Assembly (NCBI GenBank): GCA_019420305.1
Contig: JAHZHL010000029.1
Span: forward strand, 186,001-250,000
Direction: 5' to 3'
Origin: Bacillota bacterium
GTDB taxonomy: Bacteria > Bacillota > Clostridia > Peptostreptococcales > Anaerovoracaceae
Length of the DNA stretch: 64,000 nucleotides
Part shown: positions 44,104 through 52,497 of the stretch, one piece after another
Position numbering within the stretch: position 1 is the stretch's first letter
Layout: every line of letters starts with the position of its first letter
Notes under the pieces: generated by a model
Told to the model about the DNA's origin: nothing
What the model saw: only the letters and a program-made list of their open reading frames with translations
Database searches by the model: none
Translations under genes and position numbers: made by a program

Positions 44104-45330
44104 CTATTTTTTTCGTGAAAGAAAAATATGTACCACAAAAGAAACAATCATAGAAATTACTGTAGGAAGTGGAATGGCAATAAAATAAGAACCAAGAATT
44201 CCGATGAGCATTCCTGCCGCCATCGCAATCATCGCATTTGGATAAATCGCTTTCCCCGTCTCCACGTTTTCCAGATTTCCTCTCTTTATTACCCAATAAT
44301 CCGCAAAGGTTACACCTAATGCCGGCAGTACAATAACCCCTGTAAAGTTGGCCCAGGCTGAAATAATTGATAATTCCGTAACATATTCCACGATAAAAGA
44401 GCCTGCGCCTGCCAGTATTGGAATAATAACTGCTATAATTTTTCGATTTACACGAAGAACTGCTGCCATCTGCGTACTATACATCAAATTAGCCGTTGGA
44501 ACTGTATTCGTCTGTGCAATCGCTGTAAAAATCCCTGTCGCAATATATGCTGCTCCTCCAAGAGAAAATCCAATAGCCACCAATCCATATGCTCCAGATC
44601 CAATGACACCTATCTGCCCTAAAACAAACTGTATTACTAAAACGAATATTCCACATATCATACCTATGCACACTGCCCGTTTTGATGCTGCATCTTTTGT
44701 CAAATCAGAAAATACCGGTGTGCTGGATATATAGCTAGAGACAAATAGAGTGATAGCCGCACTGAAAGACATTCTCTCCACGGATTCTGGTTCATATGAC
44801 AGAATCACGCCCATTCCACCCGCATCCTTTATCTGTAAAAATGCAAGGATAATAAATAAAATCAGACCAATCGGCATAGACAAAACTGAAATCCATTTGA
44901 CTCCGGTAATCCCTGTAACTGAGCCAATGGCTGAAACTGCCGTAATGAAAACAATGCCAATCGTGAATCCCAGTACTGGATTTCCCGGCATTAAATTGGA
45001 AATCACTTTTCCACAGTTCCAGAAATCAAAAATTGCGAAAATGGACATGCTGATCGCTACACAGAAAGAAAATATAACAAAGCCTTTTTCTCCAAATACA
45101 CTTTTCCAGATTACCGCAGTATCACATCGGCTGTTCCAACCCATCAATCCAGAAACAACTGCCAATATTGTCAGGATAATAAATCCAATCAGGATCGCCC
45201 CCAGCCCGCTGAGAAAGTCTCTGCCTTCCCCAATTGAACCTCCCATAGAACACATATTTACAGAAAGCATGAATGACATCATTACCATTGCCATCTCATA
45301 GCTGTTTAATCGTTTTTTTCCATTTTTCAC
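44104..45330 (-). CDS. Cytosine/purine-type NCS1 permease (CodB-like)
   Basis: A 408-residue membrane protein with about 12 hydrophobic segments, opening MMSFMLSVNMCSMGGSIGEGRDF and containing NCS1-like GWNSRCDTA, PTANLMYSTQ and LGVTFADYWVIKRG (late conserved D-Y-W). NCS1 carriers import nucleobases, hydantoins, or related ring compounds. No sigma-54 promoter precedes it; it follows the terminator at 45342-45374 and is followed by its own. The uptake substrate could be the inducer of the nearby regulon, but this is speculation. Confidence 0.8.
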   Translation of the reverse strand: MKNGKKRLNSYEMAMVMMSFMLSVNMCSMGGSIGEGRDFLSGLGAILIGFIILTILAVVSGLMGWNSRCDTAVIWKSVFGEKGFVIFSFCVAISMSIFAIFDFWNCGKVISNLMPGNPVLGFTIGIVFITAVSAIGSVTGITGVKWISVLSMPIGLILFIILAFLQIKDAGGMGVILSYEPESVERMSFSAAITLFVSSYISSTPVFSDLTKDAASKRAVCIGMICGIFVLVIQFVLGQIGVIGSGAYGLVAIGFSLGGAAYIATGIFTAIAQTNTVPTANLMYSTQMAAVLRVNRKIIAVIIPILAGAGSFIVEYVTELSIISAWANFTGVIVLPALGVTFADYWVIKRGNLENVETGKAIYPNAMIAMAAGMLIGILGSYFIAIPLPTVISMIVSFVVHIFLSRKK

Positions 45331-45341
45331 CTCTTTATTTA

Positions 45342-45374
45342 CCGCCTGCGGGAGCGCGGTTCTCCCGCAGGCGG
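45342..45374 (-). terminator. Strong terminator of the crotonase-Etf operon
   Basis: CCGCCTGCGGGAG (45342-45354) and CTCCCGCAGGCGG (45362-45374) form a perfect 13-bp GC-rich stem, 23 bp after the dehydrogenase stop, followed by TAAATAAAGAGG on the minus strand. Confidence 0.75.
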
Positions 45375-45397
45375 CTTCTTTATATGTAAAGAAACAT

Positions 45398-46525
45398 TTA
45401 CATGCATTCCCGGTAAATTTCTTTAATCAGTTCCTCTGTCAGGGGCACATACGAATTTGTTACCAGTCTCTGCTGATTTTCAATGACTGATTTCGTAAAA
45501 CTATCTACGTCCTCTTCTTTAAATCCATATTCTCTCAATGGTTTCAGATGGAGGATCGTCTCAAGGAGCTGATTCAGATTCGCGATGGCTTCTTCTTCAG
45601 TTCCTCCCAGAATTCTGGCAATAGTCTTTTTGAATTCCGCGATCTTACCTTCCGGTTTTATAGCGTCATACTTTTCCAAAACCTTTCCGAACAGCGCATA
45701 ATTGGATTCCCCATGAGGCACATGGTAGGTTCCTCCCAGAGGGAAGGACATGGCGTGGACAGTGGCGCAGCCCGCCTGTAAGAAGGCGATTCCCGCATAA
45801 CAGGATGCGGTAATGTATTCATCAAGGTAGTCAAATCTCGCGTCTTTGCCTCCATCCCGGATCTGGCGGAAGCCTTCCAGAATCAGTTCCATAGCCTTGA
45901 CGCCGAACAGTTCGGATGTCATGGTCGCTCTTGCCGGTGACAGGTAGCTTTCCACAGCGTGAATCAGCGCGTCAATGGCAGAGGACGCGAAGGGACCGTA
46001 GGGGAGCGTTTTCAGCATTTCCGGAATCAGGCATACGGAGCTTGGAATCAACAGATCCGATACCAGTCCCAGCTTTGTCGTGTTACCGTTATCCTCCCTT
46101 ACAATGGCTACCGAAATATTGGTTACTTCGGATCCGGTTCCGCAGGTGGTCGGAATCGCAATCAGTTCTTTTTCCGGAATCACATCAAATTTTTTGAAGT
46201 ACAGATCATGTACGGAGGTCGGGCGCTTCAGGGACAAAACCTTACAGATATCCATGATCGCGCCGCCGCCTACCGCGATAATCCGGTCATAGGTATCCGG
46301 ATCGAGAGCCGCGAAAATATCGGTCAGCATTTCTTCCGACGGCTCGCCCGCGCCGAATTTTTCCTGGAATACAATCTGGCTGCTGAGATTCAGATCTTTC
46401 ATGAAAGGTTTATAAATAAACTCATTTGTTACGATCAGATCCCGCTCTCCCAGCGCGAATTCTTCCGCGAATTCCTGAAAGCTTTTAAACTTGTAAAGCT
46501 GTCCTTTGATTAAAATTTCTTTCAT
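45398..46525 (-). CDS. Iron-containing alcohol dehydrogenase, 4-hydroxybutyrate dehydrogenase-like
   Basis: A 375-residue group III dehydrogenase. Cofactor motif RIIAVGGGAIMDICKVLSL; PTTCGTGSEVTN; metal ligands in SAIDALIHAVESY and CATVHAMSFPLGGTYHVPHGE. Motif order, length and the end (KPLREYGFKEEDVDSF, IENQQRL) closely resemble Clostridium kluyveri 4HbD as I remember it, which interconverts succinate semialdehyde and 4-hydroxybutyrate; a C5 homologue (5-hydroxyvalerate) is an alternative. It is the last gene of the crt-acd-etfBA operon. No 4-hydroxybutyryl-CoA dehydratase or CoA-transferase is in the window. Confidence 0.82.
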   Translation of the reverse strand: MKEILIKGQLYKFKSFQEFAEEFALGERDLIVTNEFIYKPFMKDLNLSSQIVFQEKFGAGEPSEEMLTDIFAALDPDTYDRIIAVGGGAIMDICKVLSLKRPTSVHDLYFKKFDVIPEKELIAIPTTCGTGSEVTNISVAIVREDNGNTTKLGLVSDLLIPSSVCLIPEMLKTLPYGPFASSAIDALIHAVESYLSPARATMTSELFGVKAMELILEGFRQIRDGGKDARFDYLDEYITASCYAGIAFLQAGCATVHAMSFPLGGTYHVPHGESNYALFGKVLEKYDAIKPEGKIAEFKKTIARILGGTEEEAIANLNQLLETILHLKPLREYGFKEEDVDSFTKSVIENQQRLVTNSYVPLTEELIKEIYRECM

Positions 46526-46541
46526 ATTTTCTCTCCTCTCT

Positions 46542-47612
46542 TTAATTGTCCCACTGTTCGATTATTTCCGGAATGATTTTCTTCAGATCGCCGCAGATAG
46601 CATAATCCGCCAGCTGCATCATAGGCGCTTCCGGATCTTTATTAATCGCCACGATAATATCCGAGGTCTGCATGCCTGCCAGGTGCTGGATGGCGCCGGA
46701 AATACCGCAGGCAAAATAAATTTTAGGTTTCACGGTAGTGCCGGTCTGTCCTACCTGATGGCTCGCGTCAATCCAGCCGGAATCCACCGCCGCTCTGGAC
46801 GCGCCTACCACGCCGCCAACTTTATCGGCAAATTTCCGGATCAGCTCAAATCCTTCCGCGTTTCCCAGTCCTCTTCCGCCGGAGCAGATGATCTGCGCGT
46901 CGGTCAGAGACACCAGTTCTTTCGCTTCTTTCACCACATTCAGAACCTGCACATGGATATCCGACTCCGACAGCTTCGGCTTAATCGAAACCAGCTCGCC
47001 CTTTCTGTAAGCGTCTTTCTCCAGACGTTCCATAACCCCTGGTCTTACAGTCGCCATCTGAGGCCTTGTCCTCGGTGTAACGATGGTTGCCATCAGGTTT
47101 CCGCCAAAGGCGGGACGTGTCTGCTTCAGTCCTTTATCCTCACTGTCCGGATCCAGGCCCGCGGTGCTGGCGGTTGTGTAGGTTTCCAGGTAGTGAATGT
47201 ATTTTCCCGTATTGATATCCAGTCTGGTGCAGTCGGCGGTCAGGCCGGTATCCAGCCGCGCCGCGATTCTCGGCGCCAGATCTCTTCCGATATGGGTCGC
47301 TCCAAAGAGAACGATTTCCGGCTTTTCTTCGCGGATCGCGTCGGTAATGACCTTTGTATATCCATCCGTCGTATACTGGGAAAGCAGCGGATCGCTGATC
47401 TGATATACGACATCCGCGCCGTACGCGTAAAGCTCGTCAACTAAGTTGTCTGTCTGATCACCTACCAGCAGCGCGCATACCTTTGTGTTTTCGCCGATTT
47501 CCCTGGAAAGGCGATACCCCTCTCCCAGCAATTCCGTCGCCACATTCATCAGCTTTCCGCCGCGCTGTTCGGTATAGACCCATACATTTTTGTATTCGCT
47601 AAAATCCGTCAT
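46542..47612 (-). CDS. etfA: Electron transfer flavoprotein alpha subunit
   Basis: A 356-residue EtfA. The N-terminal part ([24 protein letters not shown]) is the adenine-nucleotide-like fold. The C-terminal FAD domain shows [42 protein letters not shown] and [22 protein letters not shown]. It pairs with EtfB to move electrons between the acyl-CoA dehydrogenase and NADH/ferredoxin, possibly by bifurcation. TAAGGAGGAA precedes ATG 47612; 13 bp separate it from etfB. Confidence 0.95.
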   Translation of the reverse strand: MTDFSEYKNVWVYTEQRGGKLMNVATELLGEGYRLSREIGENTKVCALLVGDQTDNLVDELYAYGADVVYQISDPLLSQYTTDGYTKVITDAIREEKPEIVLFGATHIGRDLAPRIAARLDTGLTADCTRLDINTGKYIHYLETYTTASTAGLDPDSEDKGLKQTRPAFGGNLMATIVTPRTRPQMATVRPGVMERLEKDAYRKGELVSIKPKLSESDIHVQVLNVVKEAKELVSLTDAQIICSGGRGLGNAEGFELIRKFADKVGGVVGASRAAVDSGWIDASHQVGQTGTTVKPKIYFACGISGAIQHLAGMQTSDIIVAINKDPEAPMMQLADYAICGDLKKIIPEIIEQWDN

Positions 47613-47625
47613 TTCGTGTTCCTCC

Positions 47626-48417
47626 TTAAATGATATGCTTTGCTTTCAGATCTGCCAGCAGGTTTCCTGCCAGTTCTTTTGGGGAATCCCCCTCGACTGT
47701 AATTCCCTTGCCCTTTGGCTTTGGCGTAAAAGAGCGGAATACATTTGTCGGGGAAGCTTTCAGTCCGACCACGGTCTTATCTACGCCGATTGCGTCCGCA
47801 TCCCAAACCTTGATCTCTGCCTGTCCCGCTCTGAGAATTCCCCGGATGCTCATGTATCTGGGCGTATTCAGATCCTTAATCGCCGTCAGTACGCAAGGCG
47901 TCGGAACTTTCAGTTCTTCATAACCGTCTTCCAACGCTCGTTTTACAAGCACGCTTCCATCCGCTTCCATTTTAAATTCCTTAACATAAGTCACCTGCGG
48001 CAGGTTCAGTTTCTCCGCGATCTGCGGGCCAACCTGAGCAGTATCGCCGTCAATGGCCTGCCTTCCGGCGAAAATCAGATCAAAGTCTCCGATTTTACGG
48101 ATTCCCGCTGCCAGAGCATTGGAAGTCGCCCATGTGTCCGAACCGCCCAGCGCCCGGTCGGAAAGGAGAATGGCCTCGTCCGCTCCCATGGCAATGCATT
48201 CCTGCAGCATTTCTTTGGCCTGGGGCGGCCCCATGGTCAGAACAGTAACGGTTGTTTCCGGATCCCCATCTTTTATTTTTAACGCCTCTTCCAGGGCATT
48301 GGCGTCATCATGATTTAAAATCGATTCTACGCCGTCCCGAATCAGGGTTCCTGTTTCCGGATTAATTTTAATCTCGTTTGTATTCGGCACTTGTTTTACA
48401 CATACTATGATTTTCAT
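47626..48417 (-). CDS. etfB: Electron transfer flavoprotein beta subunit
   Basis: A 263-residue Etf[24 protein letters not shown] opening, [39 protein letters not shown], and [22 protein letters not shown], all hallmarks of the family, including the bifurcating clostridial type. It is encoded between acyl-CoA dehydrogenase and etfA. It forms the Etf heterodimer. Confidence 0.95.
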   Translation of the reverse strand: MKIIVCVKQVPNTNEIKINPETGTLIRDGVESILNHDDANALEEALKIKDGDPETTVTVLTMGPPQAKEMLQECIAMGADEAILLSDRALGGSDTWATSNALAAGIRKIGDFDLIFAGRQAIDGDTAQVGPQIAEKLNLPQVTYVKEFKMEADGSVLVKRALEDGYEELKVPTPCVLTAIKDLNTPRYMSIRGILRAGQAEIKVWDADAIGVDKTVVGLKASPTNVFRSFTPKPKGKGITVEGDSPKELAGNLLADLKAKHII

Positions 48418-48436
48418 ATTCTCTGAATCCTCCTGC

Positions 48437-49576
48437 TTATTTAAAGATACTTCCTGAGATGACCATCTTCATAACTTCCGAGGTACCTTCATAAATCTCG
48501 GTGATCTTCTGATCCCGATACATCCGTTCTACCGGATAATCTTTAATATAGCCATAACCGCCATGGAACTGGACCGCTTTGTCCACCACATAAGAAGCCA
48601 CTTCCGAACAGGCCAGCTTTGCCTGAGCCGCTTCCACCGTGCTGTTCAGACCTCTGTCCCTTGTATTGCAGGCGTTATAGAGAATGAACCTGGCCCCGTC
48701 GATTTTCGTTTTCATCTCTGCCATCTCAAAGGCCAGAGCCTGGAATTTATTAAGGCTTCTTCCAAACTGCTTTCTCTGTTTCATGTACTCTACCGTCTGG
48801 TCAAAAGCGCCCTGCGCGATTCCCAGAGCCTGCGCCGCGATTCCCAGTCGTCCTACATCCAGGGAACTCATTGCGGTTTTAAAGCCTTTTCCCTCCTGTC
48901 CCAGCAGATTTTCCTTGGGGATTTTACAATCTTCAAAGACCAGTTCCGCCGCGATGGAACCTCGGATTCCCATTTTGTTTTCCTTTTTTCCTCTGGAAAA
49001 TCCCGGCGTGCCCTTTTCTACAATAAAAGAGCTGATTCCCTTGTTGCCTTTTGATTTGTCGGTCATTGCCATAATAACATAAACATCCGCGATACCTCCG
49101 CCGGAAATAAAGATCTTGGTTCCGTTCAGAAGCCAGTGATCTCCCATATCTTTGGCAGTCGTCTGCTGCATGGCGGCATCCGTTCCCGCGTTGGGCTCTG
49201 TAAGACCAAAGGCCCCCAGCTTCTTTCCTGAAAGCAGATCCGGCAGGTACTTCCGCTTTTGTTCTTCCGTCCCATAGGTAAAAATCGGCCAGCAGCACAG
49301 AGCATTATGGGTTTGTACAATTACTCCGTGTGAAGCGTCCACCTTTGAAAGCTCTTCCACAGCCATAATATAGGTCAGATAATCGGTGCCCGCTCCGCCG
49401 TATTCCTGCGGAAAAGGCATTCCCATCACGCCCAGTTCCCCTAATTTGGCTACCGTTTCATAAGGGTATTCCGCTTTTTCATCGATCTCTTCACTGATGG
49501 GCGCGATTTCGGTTTCCGCGAACTCCTTCAGCATCTTTTTGACCATCTGCTGTTCTCTTGAATAAGTAAATTCCAT
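48437..49576 (-). CDS. Acyl-CoA dehydrogenase (butyryl-CoA dehydrogenase type)
   Basis: A 379-residue flavoprotein. Catalytic base is Glu363 in ITEIYEGTSEV; flavin and substrate signatures are LTEPNAGTDA, FISGGGIADVYVIMA and FHGGYGYIKDYPVERMYRD. Residues and length match short-chain (Bcd-type) enzymes. With EtfAB it would reduce crotonyl-CoA (or another 2-enoyl-CoA) to the saturated thioester, or the reverse. The true acyl chain cannot be fixed by eye. It lies between crotonase and etfB, 16-20 bp from each. Confidence 0.92.
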   Translation of the reverse strand: MEFTYSREQQMVKKMLKEFAETEIAPISEEIDEKAEYPYETVAKLGELGVMGMPFPQEYGGAGTDYLTYIMAVEELSKVDASHGVIVQTHNALCCWPIFTYGTEEQKRKYLPDLLSGKKLGAFGLTEPNAGTDAAMQQTTAKDMGDHWLLNGTKIFISGGGIADVYVIMAMTDKSKGNKGISSFIVEKGTPGFSRGKKENKMGIRGSIAAELVFEDCKIPKENLLGQEGKGFKTAMSSLDVGRLGIAAQALGIAQGAFDQTVEYMKQRKQFGRSLNKFQALAFEMAEMKTKIDGARFILYNACNTRDRGLNSTVEAAQAKLACSEVASYVVDKAVQFHGGYGYIKDYPVERMYRDQKITEIYEGTSEVMKMVISGSIFK

Positions 49577-49593
49577 CTTCTCGCTCCTTTTCT

Positions 49594-50370
49594 CTATTTA
49601 TTCTTAAACTTTGCTTCTCGTTTTTCCAGGAAAGCATTCATACCTTCCTTCTGATCTTTTGTCGCAAAGCACATAGCAAACAGTTCGTTTTCAAGTCTTA
49701 TTCCATTATCCACATCCATATCCGCGCCTCTGTCGATAGCCGCTTTGGCGTATTTTACCGCAATCGGCGCGTTTTTCAGGATTTCTCCCGCAAGGCTTTT
49801 GGCTTCCTCCATCAGCTTGTCCGCCGGTACGACCCGATTGGCCAGTCCGATTTTCTCCGCTTCGTCTGCTTTTATCATCTTTCCGGTAAAAATCAGTTCT
49901 TTGGCTTTTCCTATGCCCACTCTCCTTGGAAGCCTCTGTGTTCCTGAAAATCCCGGAGTAATGCCCAGTCCTACCTCCGGCTGTCCGAATTTCGCCTTAT
50001 CACTGGCAAGAATCAAATCGCATGCCATAGCCAGTTCACAGCCGCCGCCAAGGGCGAACCCGTTTACAGCGGCAATTGTCGGAATTTCCAGGAGTTCAAT
50101 CTGCCGGAAAAGCCGGCTTCCGAAAATGCCCCAGTTTCTTCCGCCTTCTACATCCAGTTTGCTCTGAGCGCCAATGTCCGCCCCGGCGACAAAGGCTCTT
50201 CCTTCTCCTGTAATAACCAGCGCGCGAATCTCGCTGTCCTGCTGCACTTCATCCACGCATTGCTTCATTTCTTCCAGGACCTGGCCGTTCAGCGCATTCA
50301 GTGCTTCCGGACGTCGGATCGTCAGAACCGCAATCCCGTCCTTTTTTTCTAATCCTATTGTCTCAAACAT
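49594..50370 (-). CDS. crt: Enoyl-CoA hydratase (crotonase)
   Basis: A 258-residue crotonase. Both catalytic glutamates are present, E112 (GGGCELAMAC) and E132 (GQPEVGLGI), supporting true hydratase activity. The oxyanion hole lies in AFVAGADIG and GFALGGGCE. It is the first gene of the sigma-54-controlled operon crt-acd-etfB-etfA-4hbD. It would hydrate or dehydrate short 2-enoyl-CoA/3-hydroxyacyl-CoA substrates. Confidence 0.92.
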   Translation of the reverse strand: MFETIGLEKKDGIAVLTIRRPEALNALNGQVLEEMKQCVDEVQQDSEIRALVITGEGRAFVAGADIGAQSKLDVEGGRNWGIFGSRLFRQIELLEIPTIAAVNGFALGGGCELAMACDLILASDKAKFGQPEVGLGITPGFSGTQRLPRRVGIGKAKELIFTGKMIKADEAEKIGLANRVVPADKLMEEAKSLAGEILKNAPIAVKYAKAAIDRGADMDVDNGIRLENELFAMCFATKDQKEGMNAFLEKREAKFKNK

Positions 50371-50408
50371 TTCTGCCTCCCTGCTGTTTCATATTTCGCA
50401 AAACTAAA

Positions 50409-50426
50409 AAGCAAGAGTTATGCCAA
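50409..50426 (-). promoter_or_regulatory. Sigma-54 promoter of crotonase operon
   Basis: The minus strand reads TTGGCATAACTCTTGCTT: TGGCAT-N5-TTGCT. The coding start is about 39 bp downstream. Confidence 0.82.
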
Positions 50427-50578
50427 CTCCCCTTCCGCGGCCCATCTCCTTCCGTCTGAAATCACGGACGGTCTGATTTTCCCGTATCCATCCATCTTAT
50501 TATCTGGCGTATCTTTCTTGTTTGCCCTTGTTTTCCTTTCCTCCGCCTTCTCTCCCATCCTTTTCCTTCTTATACGCA

Positions 50579-50613
50579 ATTGCATTTTGCAATCATTGTT
50601 TGTAAATTGCAAT
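50579..50613. promoter_or_regulatory. Shared paired activator sites for divergent operons
   Basis: ATTGCA-TTT-TGCAAT (50579-50593, 12/12) and TTTGTA-AAT-TGCAAT (50599-50613, 10/12) start 20 bp apart. They lie about 172 bp from the minus-strand sigma-54 promoter and 148 bp from the plus-strand one, so one site pair probably serves both. Confidence 0.8.
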
Positions 50614-50742
50614 TTCATGAGAGATCCTTTTCCAGAATTCCCGGAACAGGCTTTTTACCCCCGACTTTTATCCAGCGCGCCATTCCTTAGAATCTCTTCT
50701 TTTCAAAGTTTTTTATGCTCAAAATTACAAATATTCACGTGG

Positions 50743-50758
50743 TGGCATATTTATTGCT
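50743..50758 (+). promoter_or_regulatory. Sigma-54 promoter of 3-hydroxyacyl-CoA dehydrogenase/cyclase unit
   Basis: The plus strand reads TGGCATATTTATTGCT: TGGCAT-N5-TTGCT, about 60 bp before ATG 50819. Confidence 0.82.
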
Positions 50759-50818
50759 TTATAACATATTTCAGAAAACAAAATTATCTGCACATGCACA
50801 TAAGAAAGAAGGTATATT

Positions 50819-51733
50819 ATGAAAGCAGAAGACATTAAGAAGGTATTAGTGATCGGGGCAGGTACTATGGCTGCCCATGTTTCCGCTCAGTTCCTGCTGT
50901 TTGGCAGAGAAGTCGTCGTTTACGTAAGAAGCGAGGAAAAGAAAGCAATTGTCGTGGATCGTATCCGCAATGAAGTTATGGCTCCGCGTATTGCGGAAGG
51001 CTACTTTACCGATGAGTACGCGGATAAAGTAATCAAGAATGTAAGCTTTATTGTCGCGGATCCTTCTCAGGTTCCGGAAGATATCGGTCTTGTCAGCGAA
51101 TCGGTATATGAAGATTATGAAACAAAGGAAACCGTATGGAAGCAGTTCGCTCCCTATCTTCCGAAAAATGCCATTTTGACAACGGATTCGTCATCTTTGT
51201 CACCATCCAGATTCGCGGCCGCTTCCGGCGCTCCGGAACGATTCCTGGGCTGGCACTTTTATATGCCGTCCTTTTACCGCAATGTAACAGATATTTCTCC
51301 TGTAGCGGAAACAAAGCCGGAATATGTGGACTTACTAGTAGAATTCGCAAAATCCATTCACATGAATCCATGTGTTCTTAAGAAAGAGACTCCGGGATAT
51401 CTGGCAAATAACATGCTTTATTCCTTTGTTGACATGGGACTGACTTTATATCGGACCGGAGCCGCGGGAATTGAGGATATTGATCGCTCCTGGATGGGCG
51501 TTCGTCAGGAACAAACCGGTCCATTTGGAATTCTGGATGCTGCGGGAATTGACACTATGTACTTGATTCTGAAGGAATGGCGCGGTACCACAAAAGAGAA
51601 TCTGCCGATTCTGGAAGAAAAGGTAAAGAAAGGCGAACTTGGAGTAAAAACAGGAAAGGGATTTTATACATATCCAAACGCGGCTCATCAACAGCCTGAA
51701 TTTTTGCAGCGTCCTTCCAAAATTGAAGAATAA
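50819..51733 (+). CDS. 3-hydroxyacyl-CoA dehydrogenase family protein, atypical
   Basis: A 304-residue NAD-dependent dehydrogenase. NAD loop GAGTMA (13-18), SESVYEDYETK with the family Glu (E94), TTDSSSLSPS, and catalytic His146. The usual HFFNP-x-P after the His is replaced by HFYMPSFYRNVTDISP, so the substrate pocket differs from standard Hbd. Relatives act on 3-hydroxybutyryl-CoA, carnitine or L-gulonate. It is divergent from crotonase but shares its activator sites, completing a crt-bcd-etf-hbd set split on two strands. A free hydroxyacid substrate is possible. Confidence 0.82.
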   Translation: MKAEDIKKVLVIGAGTMAAHVSAQFLLFGREVVVYVRSEEKKAIVVDRIRNEVMAPRIAEGYFTDEYADKVIKNVSFIVADPSQVPEDIGLVSESVYEDYETKETVWKQFAPYLPKNAILTTDSSSLSPSRFAAASGAPERFLGWHFYMPSFYRNVTDISPVAETKPEYVDLLVEFAKSIHMNPCVLKKETPGYLANNMLYSFVDMGLTLYRTGAAGIEDIDRSWMGVRQEQTGPFGILDAAGIDTMYLILKEWRGTTKENLPILEEKVKKGELGVKTGKGFYTYPNAAHQQPEFLQRPSKIEE

Positions 51734-51755
51734 ATATGAGGTCCAGGAGGGTATC

Positions 51756-52409
51756 ATGAAAATCATTGATTTAAGCTGTACTTATAAATCGGGCCAGATC
51801 GCCGGAAATCCCGAGCGTCATCCAGTGGTCGCACTCAATCGTATGGGAAAAATTGAAGACGTGGGTTTTAATACCAGTAGTATTCTCCTGGGTTCTCATA
51901 CCGGTACTCATATAGACGCGCCTCTTCACTTTTTCGCCGATGGCACGCCCATCGACAAAATAGATCTGAATTTGTGCTGCGGCCCTGTAACAACCGTTGA
52001 TTTTCGGCGATTCGGACCAGGTTCCCGCGTGGAGCCAAAAGATGTGTCCGGGCTGAAAGTTTCCAGCAGAATGCTGTTCGTATTCGGTTGGGATCAGTAC
52101 TATGATTCCCCTCAATATCAGAAAGACTGGCCCTATTTCTCACTGGAAGCGGTTCAGTATCTTTATGATAAAGGGATGCGTCTGATGGTAATGGACACGA
52201 TTTCGCCGGATTGTGCCGCTAAGGGAGGCCCGGAGGATTTTCAAATTCATAAAACATTTTTCCCAAAAGGCGTAACCTTCATTGAGCTGATTGTAAATAC
52301 AAAGGCCATTGACTTTTCTATTGATTATCAATTATTTGCTCTCCCTTTAAAGCTGCAGGATCTGGATGGCTCCCCCTGCCGGGTCATTCTGACAGCAGAT
52401 GAAAATTAA
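51756..52409 (+). CDS. Cyclase-family metal hydrolase (kynurenine formamidase-like)
   Basis: A 217-residue member of the cyclase family. The metal motif SHTGTHIDAPLHF (H48, H52, D54, H58) is intact. Known members hydrolyse N-formylkynurenine, isatin or other lactams and amides. ATG 51756 follows AGGAGGG; an upstream in-frame start lacks a site. It follows the dehydrogenase gene by 22 bp and is probably co-transcribed from the sigma-54 promoter at 50743. A ring-opening or amide-hydrolysis step in the inducible pathway is inferred. Confidence 0.82.
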   Translation: MKIIDLSCTYKSGQIAGNPERHPVVALNRMGKIEDVGFNTSSILLGSHTGTHIDAPLHFFADGTPIDKIDLNLCCGPVTTVDFRRFGPGSRVEPKDVSGLKVSSRMLFVFGWDQYYDSPQYQKDWPYFSLEAVQYLYDKGMRLMVMDTISPDCAAKGGPEDFQIHKTFFPKGVTFIELIVNTKAIDFSIDYQLFALPLKLQDLDGSPCRVILTADEN

Positions 52410-52412
52410 GCA

Positions 52413-52463
52413 AAAACGTGTACATTCACTGCCAAATTGCAGAAAATGTACACGTTTTATTTT
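52413..52463 (+). terminator. Terminator after cyclase gene, bidirectional with clpB
   Basis: AAAACGTGTACATT (52413-52426) and AATGTACACGTTTT (52445-52458) pair perfectly, followed by ATTTTAT on the plus strand. Confidence 0.85.
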
Positions 52464-52497
52464 ATGCAAATCCCGAATTCCCGAACTGAGGGAATTT

